From Cladopsammia gracilis (lineage: Eukaryota > Cnidaria > Anthozoa > Scleractinia > Dendrophylliidae): a stretch of 64,000 nt of DNA. The DNA is taken from assembly GCA_022457155.1 (NCBI GenBank), contig JAJGOT010000931.1, positions 82,947 through 146,946 on the forward strand. The letters run 5' to 3'. Positions 23,935 to 32,869 of the stretch are shown here, in pieces. The notes beneath the pieces are model-generated. The model ran no database searches. It was not told where the DNA came from and worked only from the letters and a program-made list of their open reading frames with translations. How positions within the stretch are numbered: the stretch's first letter is position 1; each line of letters opens with the position of its first letter. The translations under genes and the position numbers were made by a program.

Positions 23935-24165
23935 TTTCGCAATTGCTCTGGTTTTGCATTTGTGATTGGCTAAAAAGTGTCGCGCCACTTTATCAACCAA
24001 TCATTAGTAAAACGAAAACCAATCGTGACTTATTCGCACACGTTTTCCCGCGCTTGGCGCCGGCTACATGTATTTTCTTTGATTTCTGATTGGTTCATTT
24101 GATTGTCTAGTTCTGTTATGATTGGCCAGGGTAATTACTTTGGTTTTGGTTTAACGACATCTTCT
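23935..24165 (-). repeat. Dispersed repeat, copy 2 of 3
   Basis: Reverse complement of the 16842-16960 repeat: AACCAATCGTGACTTATTCG, GTTTTCCCGCGCTTGGCGCC, then GATTGGTTCATTTG and GTTTTGGTTTAACGACA. Present in the left GPCR duplication unit but not the right one. Confidence 0.8.
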
Positions 24166-24567
24166 ATGCATGGAGAAGATTTTCACTACTCAGCCCGGTT
24201 TTTCATGCTCCTCCTGTTCAGGGCAGGTGAACAAAATGTTTATTTTTCGAAAGAAATGACAGACATAACAAATTAAGGAGCCTGGATGCATGACTTCACT
24301 TAGTAGGGGTTCCAGCATTTTAACTATAACTATTCTGTTTCCTTTTGTTTCTTCTTTTTAATAGACACAGGTTGGAGTTCAATAAATTGGTCATCAACAC
24401 GCAATGCACACTCCGCTCCATAAACTGCGAAAATACTGGGCACCAGCTCAGTGCTAATGTCTCGCAATAGAGAGAACCCGCCACACCCATTCGCGTTCAC
24501 ATTACTAAAATAGTCCCTCGCTTTTTTTCACTCGCTAGACGCTGTACAGACATATTAACTCTGCGCT

Positions 24568-24643
24568 TTCATAATGGCGGGGCGGGCAAAGAGACCCCCT
24601 GGTTTCTTCCATTTGAGACGCGGAGAAGGCCCTGGGGACGACG
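24568..24643. repeat. Truncated end of a CGTCCCCAG-family element
   Basis: CATAATGGCGGGGCGGG and GCGGAGAAGGCCCTGGGGAC match the inverted terminal repeat of the 18306-18814 element. The sequence is immediately left of the hairpin at 24660-24776. Confidence 0.6.
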
Positions 24644-24650
24644 TTAGACT

Positions 24651-24785
24651 GAATCTATACATTCTCGTCCCCAGAGCCGCTTGACCCTCTTAACCGCTGG
24701 AGCCTGAGTACGAGGGTCACCTTCGTACTCAGGCTCCAGCGGTTAAGAGGGTCAAGCGGCTCTGGGGACGAGAATGGAATCTATA
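24651..24785. mobile_element. 117-bp near-perfect palindrome with 9-bp target duplication
   Basis: The sequence 24660-24776 reads almost identically on both strands, from CATTCTCGTCCCCAGAGCCG to its complement, with mismatches only at the centre. It is flanked by direct repeats GAATCTATA (24651-24659 and 24777-24785). It therefore inserted as a unit, and consists of two terminal inverted repeats with essentially nothing between them. Confidence 0.92.
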
Positions 24786-25375
24786 AAGAAAGCCGAGCTT
24801 ACAGTTTCACTGTCACCACGGTTTTCTTTGACGAGTAGTTTGTGAGAATTAGACAACAAAAATAATAGACAAGCGGTCGTCGCATGTTATTTTATAAGTT
24901 TACTTACTTGTACATATGCGGTTTAAAAATATTTCAGCTTCTTTCTGGAGCTCAATTCAATGGCAAAGTTCGGAGAAATTCGTCATTATTATTCAGCGCT
25001 ATTTTACATAAATATTAGCTATTAAACCCGCGATCTGCAACGCGCGACCATTATTCAAACTCTTCTTAGTGCCATGTCCCCCTCTCCCCTCTCCTCTACA
25101 GGTGGGTCTGGTACTGGTTTGCACACAAGCTATTTTAAAAGTATTTTTAAATCTAGGGAAGTTCATTACAAAATGCGACGACAATTACAACAAAGTGCGA
25201 AAGCATATTTATTTCAAAGCATCACAGCCTCAGTGTTATTACAAGGTGTGACGATTTTATTACAAAGTGCGACGGGTATTGCAAAGTTGAAATCCTCTTC
25301 TTAATAAGATTAATCATAAATATTGTAATTTCCTCAAATGTGATTGGTTCATAAACCACTGTATTTTCCTCTAAT
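24786..25375. other. 3' flank of GPCR copy 2
   Basis: Start of the right duplication unit. It contains several short repeats of TTACAAAGTGCGACG type around 25165-25275. No gene recognised; the overlapping short frames are not conserved in the paralogous unit. Confidence 0.45.
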
Positions 25376-26305
25376 TTACTCAGGAAGTTGTAAAGTGGGA
25401 CTACCAAACATAAACCGATTGTCTTCATTAAAAGGCTTCACTTTGTTACCTTTTTTAAAAAGCACTTTACAGATCAGTCTTTTTAACTCTTTCTTTATGT
25501 CTCTTTTAAAAAGAGCATATGCCAAGGGATTCACGGAAGAGTTTAAAACTAACAATGGTATTTTATGTTTAATGTCATTGCATGATTTTTGAATCTTCAA
25601 AGCTACGGCAAAATTACATCGCAAGTCCATTCCATAGCAAACAAGAAACAAGCCTATAACAATTGCCATCATTATAACCGCAGATTTTTCGTGAGTTTTA
25701 AACAGAATGCGGTGGTTGAAACGTAACTGTGCTACTAAGGTGCGCGCTGCTCGCGATTGCTTATATACAACGTAGGCCATGAAAGTAAAGACGAATATTA
25801 ACATAAAACAAGGGAAGAGATTAAAAATTATTACAGCGAGCCAAGTAAAAATATCGGAGATAAAAGGAGCTGTTATACTATACGAGAGTGATGCATTAAG
25901 TAGAATGACAACAACTGGTATCACCCAAGACAATAAAATCGCTTCAACGACATGTTGTCGAGTCATACATGTAAAGTATTTCAAAGGCTTCACAACAGCA
26001 ATGTAGCGATCCAGTACTAAACTGCACAAATTCGTCACCGAGGCGTCCATGAACAGCCATCTCAGCAAGTGAACCCAGGAAGGCCAGGCTCGAGGCCAGT
26101 TGCAGCTACTTGTCATGTCACAGAAGAACAGAGGAGGGATCAAGCTCATCCCAACACAAAAATCTGCCGCTGCAAGTGAAACCACAAACGCGTTGGTTTT
26201 TGTGCGGAGCTGTCGTTTGCTGCCGACAAGGAAGATGATCAATCCATTTCCAGTTATCGTCAGAATGGAAAGAATCCAGCCAAAAATCCAAAACCAGGTT
26301 CCCAT
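25376..26305 (-). CDS. Rhodopsin-like (class A) GPCR, copy 2
   Basis: Single-exon gene for 309 residues. The ATG at 26305 (MGTWFWI) matches the start of copy 1; the open frame extends further upstream but only from a non-ATG codon. It has the same seven-TM layout, with GNGLIIFLVGSKRQL in TM1, LAAADFCVGMSLIPPLFFC in TM2, LDRYIAVVKPLKY after TM3 and NSSVNPLAYALFKRD in TM7. Differences from copy 1 are mostly conservative and are concentrated in TM2, the first extracellular loop (SSCNWPRAWPSWVHL) and the C-terminal tail, which is longer (ends LQLPE). Maintained open frames in both copies suggest that both receptors are functional and may differ in ligand preference. Confidence 0.92.
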   Translation of the reverse strand: MGTWFWIFGWILSILTITGNGLIIFLVGSKRQLRTKTNAFVVSLAAADFCVGMSLIPPLFFCDMTSSCNWPRAWPSWVHLLRWLFMDASVTNLCSLVLDRYIAVVKPLKYFTCMTRQHVVEAILLSWVIPVVVILLNASLSYSITAPFISDIFTWLAVIIFNLFPCFMLIFVFTFMAYVVYKQSRAARTLVAQLRFNHRILFKTHEKSAVIMMAIVIGLFLVCYGMDLRCNFAVALKIQKSCNDIKHKIPLLVLNSSVNPLAYALFKRDIKKELKRLICKVLFKKGNKVKPFNEDNRFMFGSPTLQLPE

Positions 26306-27637
26306 TTTAGAGAGAAGGGCTTTTCGTTCCAGTTGTTGATGGCGACTTATAATCTTTCCCCGCGGAAATAACAACTTTTAAATACATGCATCAAGTCACT
26401 GCGTATAATCATTAATTCCATTATACTCATGCTTTTGACATTTCATACGGTGGCTTATAAAGGCTTTCGAGAGTTTCTATTTTTTTTTTCCGTTCATTTG
26501 ACACTAATTACTGTGGATCGATACTTAAAAACTGAATAAAGGGTTTAGTTCCTAAAGAAACTATATTGCTGCGTCGGCAGGGGAGCGAAACTTGGCACTT
26601 TTTGGAGTTAAAGAAGGGTTAACGAACAGAACATTGAACACATTAAGACCATTAAGCTTGCAGTGTGGATGATTCCACTTCGTAGAGGTTCTCGCATTTT
26701 AACTAGAATTTGTCGGTGATCATTTGTTTCTCCTTTTTAAGAGCAGTTTCTTGATGTTGCAGATGTTGCGATCATCAAAAGACGTAACATAAAAGATTAA
26801 AAAGACAGCGGTAAACAATACCCACATCACAACACAAAAACTAACCAACAATATTTACCACTTCATCTAGAAATACCTTTTTTAAAAGCGGGCACGGGTG
26901 AAAGTTAAATAATTGGTCATCGACATGCAACACACACTCTGCTCTATAAACTGCGAAAAGACTGGTCACCAACTAAGTGCGCATGTCTCACGCACGCACT
27001 ACAAATCGCCCGTCTTGGTTCCCGCGCAAAAATGGGCGCCAAAATCCGATTTTTCACTCGCTTGACGATTAACAAGCATGTTAGTTCTTGTAGTAAAACT
27101 CTCGAATTTGACTTTAGAAAGGTCCATCTAAATTTTTAATCTTTATCAGTCTTCATATTATACTCCCTGAACTGTCACAGTCACAGGCGATCACGTTATT
27201 TGTTTACAATTTTTGCCTCATTAGCAAATGGGCCTCATTTTCTCATCGTGCTACATCGTCGCTGCTGTATTTACATATCCCATACGGAAGTTTAATCAGA
27301 ATTCGATTTAGATTTAGATTTAGAACTAGCATAGCACAATTAGCTTTCTCTGGAAAATTGAGAGCCCCATATGATAGATAATCTTTGTACAATGCTGTTT
27401 TCAAAACTCGAAATTTTACAAAGAATGTATGCCGCTCATTAGCGCCTTTGCAACCCAACAATTTTGCAGTTTTGGATAGCTGATATTTTCTTAAATATTA
27501 CATGCAAAGAGCTTCGTCCTTGTCTGATCTTCTTCGGCCAATTTTTCATCAATTTCATGTCTTAAAAGAACAAAATATTTAACAGTTAAGAAGTTTTAAT
27601 GTTCGAAGTGTCCGCTTGGGCAGGAGGATTTAATCTG
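26306..27637. other. 5' flank of GPCR copy 2 and intergenic DNA
   Basis: It aligns with the left duplication unit to about 27090. After that it is AT-rich with no gene. A short GATTTAGATTTAGATTTAGA tandem run lies at about 27300. No other feature recognised. Confidence 0.45.
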
Positions 27638-27736
27638 TAGAAAATGCAACCTCGTTCCCAGGCTCCTATTCTTCCCGCTCCTCCTGAGCGAGAGAGACGG
27701 GAAGAGGATACTCTGGGAACGATGTTGTAGAAAGTG
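27638..27736. mobile_element. 81-bp foldback with 9-bp target duplication
   Basis: The element 27647-27727 starts CAACCTCGTTCCCAG and ends CTGGGAACGATGTTG, with inner complementary GCTCCTCCTGAGCGAG-type sequence. It is flanked by TAGAAAATG (27638-27646) and TAGAAAGTG (27728-27736), a 9-bp duplication with one mismatch. The ends match the 18306-18814 element, so it is a minimal member of that family. Confidence 0.8.
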
Positions 27737-27879
27737 TGATCAGGTCTCGTGCCATTAACTAGCGAATGTGATATGCGATCTCTTTCCGGTCACCTTGTGA
27801 TAAATGATTGCATCATTGTTACAGCTGTAATTCTGGTGTTGGCTGTTCTATTGTTTATAACAACTTCCTGTGATAGTAT

Positions 27880-28140
27880 AGTGTCCATGAACGTGAACGA
27901 ATAGGGCCCACGCCCACAACAAGGAAGGAGTACACCTGAATTTCAATGAAATTTTAAGAGGTTCAAAGAAGGGATAGAAGAAAGAAAATGATTTTTGGAA
28001 CACCAACAGACACTTGATTCCCACACAAGAGCACTCCAGGTTGATAGTGGACTATTTTGGGGTCAAATTCTAATTTTAAAACTACATTAAATGTTAAATA
28101 TTTTTCATTTCTCTAGTTCCTCCCAAACATATCCAAAAAT
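27880..28140 (+). repeat. Dispersed repeat shared with 56957-57215
   Basis: ACCTGAATTT(C/G)AATG, AAGAAAGAAAATGAT, TTTGGAACACCAACAGACA and CAAATTCTAATTTTAAAAC occur in the same order at both loci. No coding capacity; type unknown. Confidence 0.8.
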
Positions 28141-29283
28141 TAACAAAACATACCAAAAATTCTGATGAGCATTGCCGTCACTTTTATGTGTCCCACCAGG
28201 GATTTGAATTCTGTTCAAACTAGATCAGCTTTAGTTGTATGGCATGTTCCAAGCTCACCAAGAGTTCAAAGATATAATTTCATTCATGTATACATGACAA
28301 CATATTTTATTGGTATTTTCAGTCAAATATAATTATTGAAGCAATTACAATAAGTTTATTTCTAAGTTAATTTAGCAAAAAAATATATACCCATAGCTTT
28401 TTCATGGTGCAGCCAGCCATATTTGAGAGCGGGTATGTTTTCAGCAGTCAGACTTGCTTACGTTAATCTAGCATCCTTCTCAGAAGATGTTTTATTACTA
28501 TTTTTGTAAACTTTTTGCATAACCCCTTTGAATTGAAATCCATAATCTCTTTGTCACATGTGTCAGTCACGCAATCACTGTTCCTTGAGACTGCGCCAAG
28601 AGCCACAGATGGCGTGCTGTGCAGGTCATCCATAAGGGGACAGCTCTTCAATTGCAAACCCATGAATCTACATATACCCTGCGTGGCAGGCGTATCCTGG
28701 GAGGAGGAAGGGGGCACGAAAACCAGGCTATTCATATTACACCCACCCATTCCTGGTAATCAAATTATGTCAACTGTCAAAATGTTCCTGAATCAGAAAC
28801 TGGCACACACCTTACACATGGCTTACTTCACAAAATAATTCACTATGTTTACCGCTCACCAAAAATTAGCCAGTTGGAATTTTTCGGCTTCCGCAGCTGC
28901 AGACATAGTCTTTATTGCAGGTGTCCTTTCCCTGTCTCCCCAGTTCCCCTCTCCCCGATGCCTGTCACACAGGCCAGCTCACATACAGAACTTACATTTT
29001 TAATCTCCTGTTAATGGACCATCCTCTTGACCAGACATTTTAACATGCTCCTGAGGCTGTCAGCTTACAGGAAGTTCCATTGCATATAATATATGGCATG
29101 AAATTTTTTTAAGAGTTTGCAAATTGATAACGTTTTTACATTTTGTATTTTGGTGGAGTAAATTTTGGCAATTTCTAATAACATTGACAATAATTTGAAC
29201 CCACAAAAATTTCACAACATACAGAACTTAAAAGGAATACAAATTTTAAATTAGTCTTTACATATTGCTGCTCAACCATTTAG
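28141..29283. other. Intergenic region, no gene recognised
   Basis: It contains open frames on both strands at 28463-28838 that overlap and lack protein resemblance, and C-rich sequence at 28930-28960. I see no exon that could be joined to a neighbour. Confidence 0.4.
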
Positions 29284-29440
29284 AAGTGAAACCAAAACCA
29301 ATTGTGACTTGCTCACACACGTTTTCCCATGCTTTATGCCAGCTACATGTATTTGCGTCAAGTTCTCGTTGATAAATTGGAAGGACTGCCTCTGCTGTGA
29401 TTGGCCAGAATAATTACTTTGGTTTTGGTTTAACAACACT
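29284..29440 (-). repeat. Dispersed repeat, copy 3 of 3 (diverged)
   Basis: ACCAAAACCAATTGTGACTT, ACACACGTTTTCCCATGC and TACTTTGGTTTTGGTTTAAC align with copies 1 and 2. Several CG dinucleotides of the other copies are TG or CA here, which fits an older, methylated copy. Confidence 0.75.
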
Positions 29441-29468
29441 TAATTGAAAACTGCTAAGTGCATACATA

Positions 29469-29590
29469 TTTTCAGAATCAACTCTATGTACATGAAATAT
29501 TTTGTTTTAAATCACTAATGTAACATTTAAAACAAGAAATATTTTACTATTCAACTATTCAATGTACATAGAGTTGAATCTGAAGGGTTA
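29469..29590. repeat. Foldback
   Basis: TTCAGAATCAACTCTATGTA at 29473 pairs with ATGTACATAGAGTTGAATCT near 29561. An inner pair (GAAATATTTTGTTTTAAAT with its near-complement) completes the hairpin. No target duplication was identified. Confidence 0.7.
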
Positions 29591-29694
29591 TAGGTGCTTT
29601 AAAAGCAAAAGAGTCAGGTGTAAAGGTTCTCATTAATATACAGCTTGTATCACTCGCTCAGGTTTTTCATTCTTTTGAGTTATGCCCAACAAAA

Positions 29695-31230
29695 TTATAT
29701 AGTTTGTATGCTGCCATCTCGTGATGAGGTGTGAGACGATGATGCGCGAGATGATGACCTGTGCATCTGGGAAGGGGACAGTTCCATCTGTGTGTGATCA
29801 GGCTCATCCATGTCTCCCTCTCTAAGATCATCCACATCCTCCCTAAAAGTTAGCCTTCCAGGCAAGTCGGTATTGGTCAGCAGAAATCCATCAGTGCGTC
29901 GTTTGCCGTGAATGATATGGTAATAGATAAACACCAGCAGGTCTATAGATAATATTCCACATAATGTTGCAAGGACAGCATTGACATTTTCAACCTTGCA
30001 GTTGCTTGGATCAAACTTGACAGATTCACATTGTTTGTCTCCCTTGTTTGTTAAATGCAGAAACAGTGGAATTAGAGCAGGACCTGTGAATCGTCCCAGA
30101 GAATCTGCGAAGTTGAAAAAACCCAGGAAAACACCCCTGCGATTGCGAGCTTGGTCGCTGAAATCTGTTATCTTTTGAGAGTAATAAACCCCAACTCCGG
30201 TGAAGAATGCCGCTGTACCGGAAGTTGATAACGCAACAGCTCCAAAATAGAAACCGTTCTTCAATCGTTCATCACGTATGCGGTAATCTAAAAGCAATAC
30301 AAATCCCCAGACATTAAATATAAGTCCAAGGATCGAAAACATTGCCGGCGAGAATTTTCTGTGAATCGCGGCTCTGATCAGGACCCCCGCTAGTACGAAA
30401 GCAATTCCACCGGAAATATAAACTTTCCATAAGTCTCCTTGTTCGGTTACGAGGCCGTATTTACCGAACGCAAGGGTAAACAAGTCGCTTATAATTCCCC
30501 AGAAACAAGCCGTTCCGAAAAAAACTGACACCATTAATACTGCTGTGTGGGCGATAAGTCCCTTCGCTTCTCTGCAGTCAAATTTCATTGCCATGTGCGG
30601 CGCCAGTGGATTCTTGAAGCATAATTTTATAAGCGGTAACATGAGCAGCACTACATTCGCGGTTGCCAGCCAAGCCGGGGTTGTATATGCGTTAAATACT
30701 TGAGCAGTCGTTGAGCCATTTAATGTCAACGCTATGTCCTTTCGACTCGCGAATAACGGTACAAGAAACATACCGACTATCGGTCCTCCCAGCAGGCCAA
30801 TTGCTTGAGCGAGCTTGAAGCTGGCAACAGATTTCCCACGCGTTTCTCTCGGGGTGGTATTTGTCAAGTACACAAGGGCGAGAGTGACAGAACCCGCTCC
30901 TAGACCTGCTATAAAACGTCCAAAAAACATCATGTTCAGCGACTGCAAAACGACAGAAAGACCGTACAACACATTTCCTATGACATTAACAACCAGCGAC
31001 AACATAACGGCAAATTTTAAGCCGCGCAAATCGGAAATATAACCCAGTAATGGCGAAATGATAGCCTGAGCGAGGGCATAACTTCCGAACATAGCACCGT
31101 AGTACGCCGCGCTCCCTCCGAGCGAAAACCACAGTTCTTGCACTGAAACAAGCACAATGGAATAGTCCAGGGCCATTGTAAAGCCAAAGTAATGGACGGC
31201 AACGGTTGACAAGAGATTTTTAGTAGCCAT
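29695..31230 (-). CDS. MFSD8-like major facilitator superfamily transporter (intronless)
   Basis: 511 residues. The ATG at 31230 has a good context (AACAAAATGGCT); the frame extends upstream only from a TTG. About 11-12 hydrophobic segments span residues 8-440. The MFS motif A is seen as GYISDLRGLK between TM2 and TM3 (about residues 62-72). GRFIAGLGAGSVTLAL in TM4, AYTTPAWL before TM6 and GVFLGFFNFADSLGRFTGP late in the protein resemble the MFSD8/CLN7 group. The C-terminal 65 residues are hydrophilic, acidic then Ser-rich, and probably cytosolic. MFSD8 proteins act in the endolysosomal membrane; the substrate here is unknown. An uninterrupted frame is odd if the vertebrate multi-exon structure is ancestral, and suggests a retroposed copy. 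It could instead belong to another orphan MFS subgroup. Confidence 0.85.
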   Translation of the reverse strand: MATKNLLSTVAVHYFGFTMALDYSIVLVSVQELWFSLGGSAAYYGAMFGSYALAQAIISPLLGYISDLRGLKFAVMLSLVVNVIGNVLYGLSVVLQSLNMMFFGRFIAGLGAGSVTLALVYLTNTTPRETRGKSVASFKLAQAIGLLGGPIVGMFLVPLFASRKDIALTLNGSTTAQVFNAYTTPAWLATANVVLLMLPLIKLCFKNPLAPHMAMKFDCREAKGLIAHTAVLMVSVFFGTACFWGIISDLFTLAFGKYGLVTEQGDLWKVYISGGIAFVLAGVLIRAAIHRKFSPAMFSILGLIFNVWGFVLLLDYRIRDERLKNGFYFGAVALSTSGTAAFFTGVGVYYSQKITDFSDQARNRRGVFLGFFNFADSLGRFTGPALIPLFLHLTNKGDKQCESVKFDPSNCKVENVNAVLATLCGILSIDLLVFIYYHIIHGKRRTDGFLLTNTDLPGRLTFREDVDDLREGDMDEPDHTQMELSPSQMHRSSSRASSSHTSSRDGSIQTI

Positions 31231-31539
31231 TTTGTTTAGACTCTCCAAAAACGAAAGCGATTTGATGAAAACTCCGCTTTCTCTTGCTCTTTCGTATTAT
31301 CTGGAAGCCGCGTAAAGACTGGGGCGAGGTCACGCATGACCACGTGGCAAGTACTGTCGCGTGTCGTCGCACGTAACTAAAATATTGCGCAAGCATAAAA
31401 TTTAGAAGACAATATAAACTACCGCCTTGCTAGTAATTTAACTTCCTCTGGACGATCTCTTTCGTCATAATCTGCGTTATCAGATTGTAAAAGGAAGTTC
31501 AACGACTTGTGCTCAGCAGTGATTCAACTTTGTTTCACA
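31231..31539. promoter_or_regulatory. Putative promoter region of the MFS gene
   Basis: The 300 bases before the minus-strand start include a CG-containing stretch (31310-31380: CACGTGGCAAGTACTGTCGC and others). This is consistent with a promoter by position only; no TATA box or initiator was identified with confidence. Confidence 0.3.
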
Positions 31540-31910
31540 ATATTTCGGCTAGCCAGACCATAACAAGTCCAACAACCTTCTTCAGGTTACACTCAGAAGA
31601 AAATCAGAAAACGGCAAACTGATCCTTACGGCAAGGCGATGAAGGAGTAAATAAAAGAATAAAAAATATATATATATATATTTAATTTTTTTTTATTCTT
31701 TTATTTACTCCTTCATCGCCTTGCCGTAAGGATCAGTTTGCCGTTTTCTGATTTTATACAAGTAATTATTGTACTGATCCAGGTCTACAACTGGGAGATC
31801 CGGCACCACTCAACGGTTTGTCGCTGTGGTCTTGCTGATATTTTATATTTTACAGAAGAAAGTCTGGTCTGGCCAGCCGAACAGCCGAAACATTGTGAAA
31901 TAACCAATAT
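31540..31910. repeat. Long inverted repeat with 66-bp perfect arms
   Basis: The inner arms 31600-31665 and 31690-31755 are perfect complements (AAAATCAGAAAACGGCAAAC, CTGATCCTTACGGCAAGGCG, ATGAAGGAGTAAATAAAAGA), separated by a short (AT)n loop. Outer imperfect arms contain TTTCACAATATTTCGGCT and its complement near 31886-31903. The left outer arm read on the minus strand is CTGAAGAAGG...CCGAAATATTGTGAAAC, a hammerhead-like order. AAGGATCAGTTTGCCGTTT also occurs at 55233-55251. Confidence 0.85.
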
Positions 31911-32661
31911 ACGTTGAATTTATCAGCTGTGCAGTAAATTTTAACAGAATCTTCGTTCACGGCTTTTGTTTTCCGAGATGGAGTGATCGTCGGAAATTAT
32001 TGGGAAAATAAAACAAAAAAAGCACCAAAATCTCGCTTAGCGGACGTGGCTCAAATTCATTTTCACCCCTCAATTATAACACCATAGTCCGTCATATTTT
32101 TCGGCTCAGTACCCTAAAAGGTACCGCGATAATTCTAACGGCAGTCTTTTTCGATTTTAGTACCCTAAGGGGCACCAGTCTACAAATTTTGACCCCTAAC
32201 AAGTATGACGATTTAAATCATTATAATATTGAAAAATGTAAGGATGTTTATGAAAAAACCAAGAGAAAATAATTGGACCTGTCCAAGTATAATCTCTTGA
32301 AGAAAGAGATATTTTATGACATCTTTTTTATTGAAGACGATTAAAAGGACACTGTTCTACTGAAAGAACGAAATTTTCGGCTTTCTAAATTTCCATGTTA
32401 TATCGCCAAATGCCACCAAATATATTGGATGAAAAGATTATGTATAGCATGACAGAAGCAGTAGTTTGGAGAAAACGTGCAGGATCACAAGGATAGAAGT
32501 GGATAACGTTCACTAACTTTGATTTAGTGACAGGCTGTCAAGTTTCCATGACCTTCCATGCTGGTGGAATTTCGAGCTTTTTAGTCGTTATTTCGTCTTT
32601 ATAGTTCATATTTCTTTCCGTTCATCACTGATTTTTTGCGATTCTTTCTTCTTATTTTAAG

Positions 32662-32869
32662 ATAAAAATAAAGCAAACTTCAAGCTCTACGATGACAGTC
32701 CCTTTAAGAACCGCAACAGACTGGAGCGAGCTGTCAATTCTCTGCATTGTTTACAAATCATGGAAGTTCTGCACGTATCTTATTACAAACACGTACCTCT
32801 TGCCCGTGAACTACAGAACAGAAAAGACTCTGGAAACGCTAATATACGGAGAGATACTTTGAAAAAAAG
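32662..32869 (+). CDS. Candidate exon of unassigned protein
   Basis: An open frame follows a polypyrimidine stretch ending TTATTTTAAG and ends at a donor AAAAAAAG/GTAACG. The predicted peptide includes DDSPFKNRNRLERAV and YYKHVPLARELQNRKD. It is hydrophilic and protein-like, with no domain I recognise. The ATG at 32760 has a strong context (A at -3, G at +4), so this may be a first coding exon. It lies upstream of the coiled-coil gene in the same direction, but its donor phase (two bases left over) does not fit the phase-0 acceptor at 35490. Either an exon between them is missing from my reading or this belongs to another transcript. Confidence 0.4.

Larger units (their letters stand above)
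21660..27090. repeat. Segmental tandem duplication containing two GPCR genes
   Basis: The left unit (about 21660-24560) and right unit (about 24830-27090) align along both flanks and the gene. Examples are TTTCTGGAGCTCAAT in the 3' flanks (21770s, 24940s), the GPCR coding region itself, AAATACAT in the 5' flanks, and CATAAACTGCGAAAA/CTATAAACTGCGAAAA (24419, 26944). The left unit is longer because it alone carries the foldback at 21786-22020, the MITE at 23415-23817 and the repeat at 23935-24165. Confidence 0.85.

Noticed and set aside
22803..26339. Plus-strand frames of 75-99 codons opposite both GPCR genes, similar to each other.
   Set aside because: Their similarity is explained by the duplication of the GPCR coding sequence on the other strand.
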